This document shows, piece after piece, positions 21,950 through 32,723 of a DNA stretch of 64,000 nucleotides (position 1 is its first letter; the number at the start of each line of letters is the position of its first letter). A program made the translations under genes and the position numbers. The notes below the pieces were generated by a model. It saw only the letters and a list, made by a program, of their open reading frames with translations, had not been told where the DNA came from and did no database searches. The DNA is taken from positions 28,469,099 to 28,533,098 of the forward strand of contig CM036758.1 of NCBI GenBank assembly GCA_020796225.1, read 5' to 3'. Source of the stretch: Arion vulgaris (lineage: Eukaryota > Mollusca > Gastropoda > Stylommatophora > Arionidae).

Positions 21950-22417
21950 CATAGATTCTCAAAACTTTTTGCCGGGCCCAGTCCACTTTGCACAACATAA
22001 ACTTTGTAACGCCCCCTCCACATTATAAGTTTGTCAACGCCCCCATATATACATGCTTTATTTTCTCTTTGACAAAGAAAAATGATATATATATATTTAT
22101 GTCATACATGGTCAATTTTCAAATGATTATATACATGAAATAACAAAGTGATGAAAAAATGGATCATGTAAGACTATAAGATGAATTTAAATACATAATT
22201 TCAAATGTTAAATGATTATTCAATAGCAAAATTGCGAAAATAATTTATTTTTAAATATTTATTATTAATTTCTTGTTTAAGGAGCCACCGACCCCTAATC
22301 GCGTGAACCCCCAATTCTTCTGAACCACTATCGCCCCCATGATCTCTTCAACGCCCACTGGGAGGTGTCGGGGGTGGCGGCGGTACCGACCACTTTGGGA
22401 GACATAGCAAACATAAG
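21950..22417. mobile_element. hAT-type MITE with perfect 8-bp duplication
   Basis: ATCTAGAG occurs at 21942-21949 and 22418-22425, fitting the hAT target pattern nTnTAGAn. The left end CATAGATTCTCAAAACTTTT and the right end containing CCACTTTGGGAGACATAG are related inverted termini. The interior is AT-rich and non-coding, with C-rich blocks (CGCCCCCTCC, CGCCCCCAT) near each end. It resembles the element at 24508-24966 in inverted orientation. Confidence 0.75.
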
Positions 22418-22425
22418 ATCTAGAG

Positions 22426-22882
22426 GCATATAACAGTGTCGCTACAACTCGTCTTGTATCAGAGATACATGTGCCGATCGCGATACACTGTTAACAGTAC
22501 TTTGAATGTATTCACCTTCTTGGAACGATATGGCCGATGCTTTTTTTATATTCTACTAACGTATACTAAAGTTCAAGTGTGGTAGTTAAGGGACCCACTC
22601 AAGTATTTTAGGGACCCATTGGCAATATTTGACCAAGATTTTAGGATCCAAAGTATTTTGACACAAGTATTTTAGGACCCAGGCAGTAAGGACCATTCAT
22701 TTTTATCCAATAATATTAGATCTAGAAGGAAGTTAACCTGAGAACACTACTTTGATTTCTCTCGGCAACTGTTACCTTTGCCTGGAAGATGAGTTGTGTA
22801 AAGACTGACCAGCTAGCTCTAAGAACACGAGCTTCTATTTGTTCTCTTTCCACCATCATGGACTATTCAACATAGAAAACCA
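22426..22882. other. Intronic stretch, minor repeats only
   Basis: GGGACCCA, TTTTAGGACCC and related motifs recur at 22589-22685. I see no gene or named element. Confidence 0.45.
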
Positions 22883-23285
22883 AAACACATTCTAACAGTT
22901 TGTCCACACGCACAGACGTAGACGTATTTAGACGTTGTGCTTTTATATATATATCTATATAAAACACATTCTAACAGTTTGTCCACACGCACAGACGTAG
23001 ACGTATTTAGACGTTGTGCTTTTATATATATATCTATATAAAACACATTCTAACAGTTTGTCCACACGCACAGACGTAGACGTATTTAGACGTTGTGCTT
23101 TTATATATATATCTATATAAAACACATTCTAACAGTTTGTCCACACGCACAGACGTAGACGTATTTAGACGTTGTGCTTTTATATATATATATCTATATA
23201 AAACACATTCTAACAGTTTGTCCACACGCACAGACGTAGTTTTAGACGTTGTGCTTTTATATATATATCTATATAAAACAAACAT
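22883..23285 (+). repeat. 79-81-bp tandem array, five copies
   Basis: The unit contains ACATTCTAACAGTTTGTCCA, then CGCACAGACGTAGACGTATT and a TATATATATATCTATATAAA run. Copies 1-4 are nearly identical. A further clean partial copy lies at 23538-23605, just before a LINE. Confidence 0.93.
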
Positions 23286-23537
23286 TCAACAGTATATACC
23301 ATATGAGAGAAGTATTTAGAGTTAGCTTTAATATAAAAAAACAGATTAGTTGTCCACAGAAACAAGAAACATTTAGACATTGGCTTTTATATATATATAT
23401 AACATAAACATTCTAACAGTGTCCAACGACTACAAGTATCTAGAACGTTCTAATATCTAGATAGAAAAATTCTAACGAGATTAGCACAGAAGCTAACGAA
23501 AGCAGGCTTTTATATAATCTATAAAAACACACTAACA
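23286..23537 (+). other. Hybrid stretch blending the 79-bp unit and the neighbouring LINE
   Basis: Segments here resemble both the minisatellite and the LINE at 23620-23890. For example, GTATATACCATATG and CAGAAACAAGAAACA are LINE-like, and CTACAAGTATCTAGAACG follows the LINE order, while TTTTATATATATATATAA follows the repeat. Neither is reproduced cleanly. It reads like an averaged consensus and may not exist as such in the genome. Confidence 0.6.
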
Positions 23538-23639
23538 TGTCCACACGCACAGACGTAGACGTATTTAGACGTTGTGCTTTTATATATATATCTATATAAA
23601 ACAACCGCATACATATACACACACACGTATATACCATAT

Positions 23640-24340
23640 GTGAGAGAAAGTGAAAAGAAAGGATTAAGCATGAATATAAAGAAAACAGAGGTTATGGTTG
23701 TCCCCAAGAAACAAGAAACACCAACATGCAATATCAAAATAAATAACAAAACACTGAAACAAGTCCATCGATTCAAGTATCTAGGAACATTCTTAACACC
23801 AGATGGAAGATGTACAACAGAGATTAGGAGTAGAATAGCTCAAACGAAAGCAGCTTTTATGAAAATGAAGAACACACTATGCGTGAACTCACTACCAATG
23901 ACACTGCGAAAACGAGTACTCCAGTGCTATATTGAACCAATTCCTATGTATGGCAGCGAATCATGGACACTGAACAAACAATCAATACGATCATTGGAAG
24001 CCACAGAGATGTAGTTTTACAGAAGAATGTTGAAAATTCCATGGACAGCAAAGAAAACAAACGTGGAGGTTTTTAATCAGGCCTGCACACAAAGAAACCT
24101 ATCAAAAGAATAAGAATCCGACAATCAAGGTTCTTCGGGCATATAATGCGAAGAGAAGGTTTCGAACATTTGGGGACTACAGGTAAAATTCAGGGAAGGA
24201 GAGATCGTGGAAGACAGAGGAGAAGATGTTGGATGGCCTGACACAATATCGACGTCAGAACTGATTACATGCACCAAGCAAAGAGAGTTGTGGAGAGACA
24301 TGATCGCCTACGCCGGCAGGCATGTCACTTGATTGATATA
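23640..24340 (+). mobile_element. LINE polymerase C-terminal region and 3' end
   Basis: The plus strand encodes MNIKKTEVMVVPKKQET, CNIKINNKTLKQVHRFKYLG, FLTPDGRCTTEIRSRIAQTK, RVLQCYIEPIPMYGSESWT and SLEATEM, then a stop. After frame changes, pieces of FGHIMRREGFEHL type and a final WRDMIAYAGRH follow. This is the thumb and downstream region of an RTE/jockey-like LINE widely seen in invertebrates. The first 146 codons are open. Two or three frameshifts and nonsense changes inactivate the rest. Confidence 0.87.
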
Positions 24341-24500
24341 CCATATATGTACATCATTCATATGCATCTTCTGGTATATGTGTAGTAAGCCAATGTGTTC
24401 TGTACCCGAGGACATATTTACCATATATGTACATCATTCATATGCATCTTCTGGTATATGTGTAGTAAGCCAATGTGTTCTAGTACCCCGAGGACAAACA
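24341..24500 (+). repeat. Tandem duplication of a roughly 82-bp segment
   Basis: CCATATATGTACATCATTCA through GTAAGCCAATGTGTTCT is present twice with only a few differences, immediately downstream of the LINE end. Confidence 0.9.
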
Positions 24501-24507
24501 TCTAGAT

Positions 24508-24966
24508 CATAGGTTCCCAAACTGGGAGGTTCCACCCCCCCCTACCCCTCCCAGTGAGCGCTGAGGCCTTCTAGGGGCGATAGCGGGCTCAAAAGCATTT
24601 GGGTGCGTTCTGGCTATTGTCGGTCGGGGGCTACATATATAAGACATTAATAATATATATTTTAAAATAAATTATTTTCGTATTTTGCGATTGAATAATC
24701 ATTTAAATTCTGCATTTAAATTCATCTTATGCCCGTCTTACACGATCAATTTGTGCATCAATGTTATTTTTCAATTATATCAAAATTTGAAAGTTGACAC
24801 TGTATGATAGAAATATATCTATGTCAAAGAGATATTATATATATATGGTGGGGCTGTTATAATTCCCCAATATAAATTGGGGCTGTTGTAAATCTTGGGG
24901 GTGGGAGGTTACAAAATTAATGTCGTGCAAAGTGGGTGGTGACTCGAAAAAGGTTGGGAACTTCTG
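24508..24966. mobile_element. hAT-type MITE (459 bp)
   Basis: The termini are CATAGGTTCCCAAACT and, inverted, CAGAAGTTCCCAACC, a classic hAT-like end. The flanks ATCTAGAT (24500-24507) and GTATAGAC (24967-24974) match at five of eight positions in the nTnTAGAn pattern. The interior is AT-rich with C/G-rich subterminal blocks. It is the same family as 21950-22417, in opposite orientation, and has no transposase. Confidence 0.72.
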
Positions 24967-26070
24967 GTATAGACCAATGAACATGATCAATAATTAGTCA
25001 TACGACACGTATTTGCCTAATAATTAGTATCTACTTTATTTAGAATGCTCATTGGTCTCAGTGCTTTCCCTTGGATTCACTTGTTATTATAGTTAAAGCA
25101 ATGTGTTGCTTGTTCTGTCTTGGTTTGTTTGTTTTTTTGTTTGTTTATGCCTTCCTGTTTCCTTGACGTGCATCTAAAAATAACGATTTACATAGCATTT
25201 ATTTCCTCATCTCTTTTCCATCATTCTTCATAATCTATTCTACATTACTTGTCGTTTTATTCTCTCCGATGATTTACATCCCTTAACAAACCCTCACACT
25301 GTTTCCTACACCACTCCGTCGCTTGTTCCATTAGCTTATTTAATGCCATCTACACAAAAATAGAAGAAAAAAGAATGAAACAAGATGGTTGGATGACTTC
25401 AGGTTTCAGTTAGACGAAGTTAGAAGCAATCCTCTTGAAATGAGTGCATACAGATGTTGTCATTTACCGATTACCCACAAGCGTTTCTGGTCTAAAAGCT
25501 TGATGTCTATCCGTGAACAGCATTTTACTTCAAATGTTGTCATATATTAACTGGTAACCGCCTGTAAGCTAAAATTCGGTTTAACTGCTCTAAGCAGAAT
25601 ATATTTATTCAAAATGTGCGTAATTAAATCTCGCTAATCATTGAGGTGTGTTTTTGCTTGCCAACTAAATTCAGTGAAATTATATTAGCTAGAAACCGTT
25701 TAAAAGCAACATTCGTTTATCTAAACAAGTCTTCAAGTGATAATTCAATTACAGAGTCTGTCATTTTTTGCTAATGTTTGTCATATGGAAGGTGCTACTT
25801 AAAATCAATGAGCCTGAACAGCTGAAGAAAATATTGAGCAATGCTGATGCCAAGGAGAATAGGCATCTCATTTTTTTGTCAGTGTAAATGAGAGAAAACA
25901 ATGACATATTTATTTATATAATCTTGGGAACAAGAAATCAAAACAAAATGTAGGTGGAGACCATAATCAAGACAAGCATGTTAGAATGCAAGTCCATGGT
26001 CTGTGTGACGTGAAGGAAAGGTGTTCGATTCATTCAACTCTTAGAGCGATTTGGGATATTTGTTCATGGG
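24967..26070. other. Intronic stretch; one ORF-like piece at 25378-25548
   Basis: Mostly featureless AT-rich sequence. At 25378-25548 a plus-strand frame reads ETRWLDDFRFQLDEVRSNPL through HKRFWSKSLMSIREQ to a stop. The RWLDD..FW spacing recalls LINE C-termini, but I cannot assign it. Confidence 0.35.
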
Positions 26071-26077
26071 CTTATGA

Positions 26078-26245
26078 TCTCAATATGGATGAGTTACATA
26101 GAACATTGGTTTATCCATGTTTCTCTGTGTTCCTGATAATTAGATGAGTTACTAGTTCATTGAGACATTGATTTACATCCCAGTGTTTCTCTGCTGCTCA
26201 ACTGATAATTAGATGAGTTACTAGTTCCATCGGAGAACATTGGTT
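26078..26245 (+). repeat. Diverged tandem duplication containing GATAATTAGATGAGTTACTA
   Basis: About 75 bp with GATGAGTTACTAGTTC and CATTGGTTTA/CATTGATTTA is present twice, with a third partial match upstream. Confidence 0.6.
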
Positions 26246-26281
26246 TGATTTGATAATTGTTGCGGTTAGATACAAAAAATC

Positions 26282-26358
26282 GTCACCTCAACGAGTTTCT
26301 AAACTGTGATCACTCTTCTATCAAGCAAGTGCTCTAACCACTGAACATATAGCTAGCA
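26282..26358 (-). mobile_element. tRNA-like sequence (pseudo-tRNA or SINE head)
   Basis: On the minus strand TATGTTCAGTGGTTAGAGCA is a good tRNA D-arm/A-box match and is followed by an anticodon-arm-like stretch. The expected B box is degraded (AGTTTAGAAACTCG). It is unlikely to be a functional tRNA; a decayed SINE head is more plausible. Confidence 0.35.
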
Positions 26359-26359
26359 A

Positions 26360-27108
26360 TGCGTCAATATAACATTTCTGTTATATAATCACACATCAAG
26401 TTGTTTCCCTTGAAATATCTTGAAATATTTGCTTTGACAGAAGTACCCCTGCTCTCGTGAACCAGATGTTGATTGCTTCCTTCTTCTAAACCAATTTGAA
26501 ATTGTGCAACTAACGAACTAAGTGTCTGTTACCGTACCTGTGTGGCGCGCTTTGGAAACACGTAGCAGACAGTTCACTTGAAGTAAACAAAACCGAAGAT
26601 ACAATACAATTTGTACAAACAGTTGAGAAGAGCAATTTATTTTTATAGTCTTACCTCTAATAAATAATGAGTTCATTTAAGTTAATTACACTAATGCATG
26701 AAACAGAATAGCAGTGGGATACGTCATTTTGAAACTAGCAGGGGGTTGAAGGATTGATGAACTGAGCTGATCTGACATTTGTTGAAATTAGTGGACAACT
26801 GGCATATGAGATCAGCCAAGAAGGAATATACAAAATTGTAGATATTTATAAACAATCAATAAGATTGCTGGAGACTACATAGATTTAGTGAAACATGTTA
26901 TACAATGTCATAGATAGTTTGAGATAGAAACAATGAACATTTGCTAAAATGTACAGAAATGTCATAACAAGTTAAGAGAAAACATGGCTCACATTTTCAA
27001 ATATTCAGAGATAACATAGCAAATTAAGACTGTAGTTCGTCGATAGTAAAGTTGCTAACACTTGTGCTGAGGACAACGTTCCGTGAAAATTACGATATTC
27101 GAGGCCAG
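26360..27108. other. Intronic stretch with a faint LINE trace
   Basis: AAACAATCAATAAGATTGCT followed by GGAGACTACATAGAT near 26851 resembles the QSIRSLEATEM-coding part of the LINE at 23973-24010. Nothing else is recognisable. Confidence 0.35.
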
Positions 27109-27109
27109 C

Positions 27110-27305
27110 ATGGACAAAACAAATTCTTGGTGTACAGACACTTGGTGAACAAATTCTTGGTGTACAGACACTTGGTGAACAAATTCTTGGTGTACATCCA
27201 CTTGATGAACAAATTCGTGGTGTACAGACACTTGGTGAACAAATTCTTGGTGCACAGACACTGGTGAACAAATTCTTGGTGTACAGCCACTTGATGAACA
27301 GAAGG
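27110..27305 (+). repeat. 30-bp tandem array, about 6 copies
   Basis: The unit is CAGACACTTGGTGAACAAAT followed by TCTTGGTGTA, with CATCCACTTGATG and CAGCCACTTGATG variants. It is unrelated to the other 30-bp array at 8870. Confidence 0.93.
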
Positions 27306-27334
27306 TATGCATTTGGACTACAATAAATCCTGAT

Positions 27335-27680
27335 ATGCGAAACTTAGGCAGAATGATGGGAGTAACAAGAAGAGACCGGTTGAGAAATCAAAACAGGAAA
27401 AAAGTGGGTACAACATCAGTACTAAACTTCAAGAAACACCACAATAACTGTTTCGGTCACGTAAGCAGATTACCAACAGACAGTGTACCTCAAAGAGCAA
27501 TGTTGCTCCGATACAATGGATACAAATCAAGAGGCCGGCCACGAAAAAGGTGGTCCTCAGAGATAACAGAGACGACGAAAGTCACTATTTATGAAGCGCG
27601 CACAATGTTTCGTTGTAGAATTCTCTTGATATCCTGACGCTGTGAGGCAAAACAGGGATTGGAGTAAAGAAAGAAGACAA
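27335..27680 (+). mobile_element. LINE fragment carrying the SINE-D empty site
   Basis: The 100-codon frame reads MRNLGRMMGVTRRDRLRNQN, KKVGTTSVLNFKKHHNNCFG, RLPTDSVPQRAMLLRYNGYK, SRGRPRKRWSSEITETTK and so on. It ends near GATTGGAGTAAAGAAAGAAG. This is the post-polymerase region of the same LINE as 18844-19893. TRRDRLRNQN here is uninterrupted, whereas the other copy carries SINE-D at exactly this place. Confidence 0.85.
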
Positions 27681-28011
27681 CTTTAATTCATAACAGAATC
27701 ATTGTCGTAATCGTTTCAATTGGAATAATCAACAATTTGTAGGTAGTTTACCTAAACACCTCACTAGAATTGTGGTGTATCCCTGAACTATTCTTAGCCA
27801 TCCAATCGAAAAAGTCGTTGTTTGTTACAGACGGAATTTCGAAGTGTGTCTGCTTACTATGCTTCTACCTTGACCTCCGATGACCTTAAATAGCCAGTTT
27901 AAATTGCATATTCATTCAGTTTTCTCGGTGTACATGCATTTGTGAATTATTTTGTAGTCAACTACTTCAGGGTCATTGTTACCGCTTTGATCTTTATAAA
28001 CTTTTTACGCC

Positions 28012-28214
28012 CGTCTGCCCAGCGTGTTCGTAACGCGTTTCACGACGGTGAAAGCTCCCGTGAGCGCGGGTTCAATTCCGTGGGCTGGCAGAAAAGCCAC
28101 AGGTTCTCCAGATTTACGGTGTTCGTGACACCGAAATCGAAGGGTTACGATGTCCATGTCACCGAGCCGAACAGCTCAAATCTCAAGTGTTTCTTGATCA
28201 GGAAAAAAAATAAC
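28012..28214 (+). mobile_element. SINE-C copy with tRNA-like head
   Basis: The head GTCTGCCCAGCGTGTTCGTA, then CGCGTTTCACGACGG, and a B box GGTTCAATTCC is tRNA-like. The body runs GGTTCTCCAGATTTACGGTG and TGTCACCGAGCCGAACAGC to an A-rich end. A reverse-strand copy lies at 60411-60608 and has the better A box (TAGCGCGTTGGA). No clear duplication was found. Confidence 0.78.
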
Positions 28215-28714
28215 ACTTTTACAAGATGATTCAGGCGAATCAGAACTGCTATTGCTTGGGTTTTCAATACTGCGACTTCCTGTCTATTCCTTCTCTACTG
28301 ATGGTTCTGTCAATGTATTTCAATTTGTTCATATGCTTCAACTGTTTGGTTTGAAAGCATTTTGATATTACAATTTTCCCTTTTGTGTAATATTACTTTG
28401 TCTATCAATATTTATTTTAATTTCAATTTTAGTGGATAACCTGTGCAGTAAACGCATAATGTTTTGATCTCTTCCTGGTCAGTAATCTATATCATCTTCA
28501 AATCTGCCATCTAATCAACATGTTCACAAATGTTTAGTTTACTTTCCTGCCCTGTCATTATGTACCACAAGGAGATGATGGAGAGAGTGAGAGACCTTTC
28601 ACTGATGTGCAATGTTTTATTATTATAAAATTACAGAATTTCATCGTTCACATTTGTTGCTTTAGCATTCAGCTATTGAGAACTGTTTACATAGTTTTAT
28701 TTTCTTACTTTATC
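28215..28714. other. Intronic stretch without recognised features
   Basis: AT-rich, with no array, element or exon that I can identify. Confidence 0.45.
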
Positions 28715-28965
28715 CGTGTGTTTTCGTGGCGCGCAAGAGGAGCAAAAATATTAACACTGACGCACAAGGCATGTCGTAAGAGGCGATGAGGTAGGTGCAA
28801 AGAGAAGCTACGCTAGTAAATAAAAAGCGTCGCAGAAATCAGACGTGCTGCACTACTTTTAGACGCATAACTGGCACAACGTACAATCGCTCTTAGGCTC
28901 AGATGACATACAAATCACAAAGAGTGGTTAACAAGTGGTCGATATGGAGCTTTCGAAGATCTTAT
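28715..28965 (+). mobile_element. SINE-A copy
   Basis: It contains CAAGGCATGTCGTAAGAGGC, AGTAAATAAAAAGCGTCGCA, the GCATAACTGGCACAACG block and the GGTCGATATGGAGCTTTCGA end. The tail is short (AGAT). Confidence 0.83.
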
Positions 28966-29587
28966 TTTCCTGATAATTGACTAACAAATCAGTTAATATA
29001 TTTAACATCCTCCATCACAGCGGCGTGTATATTTATTATTGTATAAGGCATTCGATAGACCGCCGGCAACTAGTCGTTTACCATTTCAATACTTTTTTAC
29101 AACACAATCACCGTGGACACAAACAAACAATATTTTGAACAACAGTCAAAACTCACAGTGTTGCTCCAAGCACTAAACCCAGTAGCTCGGAGATGAAATC
29201 GGGTTCTAAAAAGTCAAACATAAGAAAATTTCCTGGCAAGTGTGCCCAGAATAAAATCCTATTCCAAGGTCATAACGCTTTGTCCGCCTTTCTGATATGT
29301 TGGTCAGGTAGTTTCCTGGAATAAACATACATTTTTATTCTCCAGCTTGCACCTGTTCGTTATTGCTAACTCTTTTTTGCTATAATATTTTGAGATTTTT
29401 CTCGGGTCATGACTGACGTATGACTTTTGAGTCTAGATGTTAGCTTTTTGTTGTTTTCTATCATTCAGTTAAAATGAAAGTAGACAGTTCTCATATATCT
29501 CTAAGTTAGGTATATTGTATTGGTATCTTTCTATTTCAAGATATATATATACATATATATAACTAATTTGGTTTGTTCAACGGAAAG
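28966..29587. other. Intronic stretch without recognised features
   Basis: AT-rich unique-looking sequence with a TATATATATACATATATATA run near 29541. Confidence 0.45.
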
Positions 29588-29597
29588 GACATCGCGA

Positions 29598-29846
29598 ATC
29601 GCACAAGTGGTTACCGGGGCCCAAAGTTGGGGTGTAAAGAATAGAACCACTGCTACCAGCCACGCATGTCGTAAGAGACGACTTAGGAGCTTTGAATGAA
29701 ATCGGATGCACGTGTCCTAAACATGTACAAGTCTTTACGTTTAGGAACCTACCAAACCAACGTGTAACGTATACACGTTCTTGGCAAAGATCAGACATAT
29801 CACAAAGAATGATTAAAATTGGTGGCTAGGAATGAACGCAAAAGAA
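29598..29846 (+). mobile_element. SINE-B copy with 10-bp imperfect duplication
   Basis: The element starts near TCGCACAAGTGGTTACCGGG and has the core CACGCATGTCGTAAGAGACG and the GCAAAAGAA end. GACATCGCGA (29588-29597) and GACATGGCGA (29847-29856) differ at one base. Confidence 0.85.
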
Positions 29847-30170
29847 GACATGGCGAGGTTTGAAATTGGTAAATGAGTACAGATGAAACTGGAGATTTAT
29901 TTTAGAACTACTAAATAAGACATTGAGTTAATTGGTGGCTAGAATGAACGCAAAGAAGAAGAAGACATAGCGAGGTTTGGAATTGGTGGCTAGGAATGAA
30001 CGCAAAGAAGAAGAAGACATAGCGAGGTTTGGAATTGGTGGCTAGGAATGAACGCAAAGAAGAAGAAGACATAGCGAGGTTTGGAATTGGCATAATATGA
30101 GTACAGATTGATAACTTTGGGAGACATATTTTAGAACTTCTTTAAATAAGACATTGTAGTCAAACATGTT
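29815..30170 (+). repeat. Minisatellite built from the SINE-B tail
   Basis: The unit is AATTGGTGGCTAGGAATGAA, then CGCAAAGAAGAAGAAGACAT and AGCGAGGTTTGG, about 52 bp, in three to four copies. It contains the SINE-B 3' end (GAATGAACGCAAAGAAG) fused to its target-site flank. A larger outer unit with GAGTACAGAT..TTTTAGAACT is also duplicated (29875-29930 and 30098-30155). Confidence 0.85.
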
Positions 30171-30512
30171 TCAAAATTGAATAGTTCTGAAATAAAAGGC
30201 TTTCCTAATTGTTTACACTGACAATACCACTTACCACTTATAAATCACTTTCTGTGATCTGAGTGAGCTCATAGTGAACGTAAGATAGTTCTGCTGTGTT
30301 TGACAACAATTAAGCTGAAAATTTAAAGCTTTCACTCCATCATTTATTGACATCCAATGTATCTACTTTGCAATATAAACTACAATTATCCAGCATGCTA
30401 GCTTTACGTTATATTTTTCTAATAAATGTGTGCCAGTATATCGGCTCAGAATTGTGAAAGGGTTACGCTAAAATCATTAACATTCGAAGAATTGAAATTT
30501 GATTTTATCGGT
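30171..30512. other. Intronic stretch without recognised features
   Basis: Nothing recognised between two tandem arrays. Confidence 0.4.
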
Positions 30513-31000
30513 CAATAGATCAGGGATAATTTTCTAGTCAATAGATCAGGAATAATTTTCTAGTCAATAGATCAGGGATAGTTTTCTAGTCAATAGATCA
30601 GGGATAATTTTCTAGTCAATAGATCAGGAATAATTTTCTAGTCAATAGATCAGGGATAGTTTTCTAGTCAATAGATCAGGGATAATTTTCTAGTCAATAG
30701 ATCAGGAATAGTTTTCTAGTCAATAGATCAGGAATAGTTTTCTAGTCAATAGATCAGGATAATTTTCTAGTCAATAGATCAGGATAATTTTCTAGTCAAT
30801 AGATCAGAATAGTTTTCAGTCAATAGATCAGGATATTTAGTCAATAGATCAGGATAATTTTCTAGTCAATAGATAGAATAGTTTTCTTAATAGATCGAAT
30901 AGTTTCAGTCAATAGATCAGGATAATTTTCAGTCAATAGATCGAATAATTTTAGTCAATGATCAGGATAGTTTCAGTCAATAGATCAGGATAGTTTCATT
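30513..31000 (+). repeat. 26-bp tandem array, about 19 copies
   Basis: The unit is GTCAATAGATCAGGGATAAT followed by TTTCTA, with GGGATAAT/GGAATAAT/GGGATAGT variants. Copies after about 30760 are progressively shortened by single-base losses. Confidence 0.95.
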
Positions 31001-31159
31001 ATATCATCTGACAGTCGAAGAAGCAGCTTTGTGATAATAAAGGATTTACAAAATTATTCCCTACGTCTTCATAAAATGTTTGTTAAGCTCTGAGAGAAAT
31101 GATGAATATACCCACTACATTTAGCCTGATATCGTAAATGTATTAGAGGAATCTGAAAA

Positions 31160-31387
31160 AGACATTTTCTTAGAAAAACAAAATTAGTTGAAATGGTTCT
31201 TAGAAAATTAGTTGAAATAGTTCTTAGAAAAACCAAAATTAGTTGAAATAGTTCTTAGAAAAATAAAAATTAGTTGAAATGGTTCTTAGAAATATAAAAA
31301 TTAGTTGAAATGGTTCTTAGAAAAACCAAAATTAGTTGAAATGGTTCTTAGAAAAACCAAAATTAGTTGAAATAGTTCTTGAAAAAT
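31160..31387 (+). repeat. 31-bp tandem array, about 7 copies
   Basis: The unit is TTAGAAAAACCAAAATTAGT followed by TGAAATGGTTC, with TAGTTC and ATAAAAAT variants. Confidence 0.93.
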
Positions 31388-31599
31388 AAAACGTTATTTT
31401 TGAAAAACAGTTTTGACACTTAGTCAAAAAAATCTAACCTAAAATATTGATCTCAATGTGATATTAAAGACAATGAGATCACCGTTGTCTTGGTCAAGGA
31501 AGGTAGGACCAAACAACCATTATGGTATGTTCTTTGGGAAATCTGCAGTTGATTTGAAGAGAAACACTTGATATTACTACGAAAAAGACTTTTTTAAAG

Positions 31600-31915
31600 A
31601 CCTCAGCAGAACTAACCAGGTCACAAAATTTCGTATATTTACAGTACCGGACACTACAGACTTAAACAGACACTTACATAGACTAAGAATAAATCAAACA
31701 GCTCTCCGCCAGTGTCAATAAATGGAACAGACGTCGGGACATGTCCTGTAAGTCTGTCATTTCCTGGGGGAGATGAGAAGAAACCCAGTCGATCTAAAAC
31801 CTACACTTTCCTGAGGGAGATGAGAAGAAACCCAGTCGACCTGCAACCTACACTTTAGGAATACCTGACAGACCTAAAGCAGACTGCCCAGTTTGTGGTC
31901 CAAAGTATAACCACA
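31600..31915 (+). mobile_element. LINE C-terminal (post-RNase H) remnant
   Basis: The plus strand encodes KFRIFTVPDTTDLNRHLHRL and RINQTALRQCQ, then, after stops, remnants of the DLQPTL..YLTDLKQTAQFV type. FR..T.HxxLNxHLHRL..I..T..C is the pattern following the RNase H domain in one group of LINEs. A 45-bp piece (GGGGGAGATGAGAAGAAACC and GAGGGAGATGAGAAGAAACC) is duplicated internally. Confidence 0.62.
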
Positions 31916-32629
31916 GACGTTACTTTAATGGAGTACTTTAAAGTAGTAACGTTACTAGTGAACCACATTGTCTTTGATTGATTCAATGAGAGATCACTAC
32001 AAAGACAACATATGAAAGTCTTGCTGTAGATAACTTACTAGTGAAACGACATTGTCTTTGATTCAATGAGAGATCACTACAAAGACAACATAGGATTCTG
32101 AATGAGAAACAAAAAAGTGAATTTGTGAAGTTGGTTGTTACACATCACAATGTATTAGCTGCCAGAGTTCAACAGTTTAACGGTACGTCAGGTCGCTACC
32201 TAAGTAATTATATAATGAAGAAATATACCTTGGGCATCGTTTCGCTTAACTAACTTTGGCTCCATCAACAAACATCGACGCTATTTCATTCATACCTTTG
32301 ATGCAGCAGACTTATATTTACAATAAAAACGTTCTTCTGTTATTGTTAGTCAGAATCTTGAAGGACGAGTGTCAGATTCTGGCTAGATCAGGAGATTGTA
32401 GATTCGAGTTTCCTGATATGTCATGACAGATTCACTGAACCGTTTTTGGTAGTTGACGGTAACAACAAAGTAGATTGACACCTGCTCTGTCTATCTCTTA
32501 ATTTATATTCTTTTTTATTTAGCTTAATCTTGTTTAAATGTTCAAACTTGTTGAAATGTCAAACTTGTTTAAATGTTCAAATTTGTGAAATGTTCAAATT
32601 GTTGAATGGGGTTAGAACAAATTGTAACA
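31916..32629. other. Intronic stretch with an 80-bp tandem duplication
   Basis: ACTAGTGAA..CATTGTCTTTGAT and the following ATTCAATGAGAGATCACTAC are present twice (31952-32015 and 32037-32093). Short AAATGTTCAAACTTGTT repeats occur at 32535-32605. No gene recognised. Confidence 0.6.
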
Positions 32630-32723
32630 ACTGGTAAAATTGAGGGAGACGAGACATGGGGACAAACAGAGAGAGGAAGTTTTGGATAGCCTGACTTCAT
32701 GACACGGACAAGCATCAACATCT
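32630..32723 (+). mobile_element. LINE 3' fragment, first half (interrupted by SINE-D)
   Basis: GGTAAAATTGAGGGAGACGA and the following GACTTCATGACACGG match the end region of the LINE at 24182-24260. The continuation is at 33245-33335 after the SINE-D insertion. Confidence 0.7.

Noticed and set aside
26282..26358. Functional tRNA gene
   Set aside because: The A box is good but the B box and T-arm are degraded and no proper cloverleaf can be drawn.
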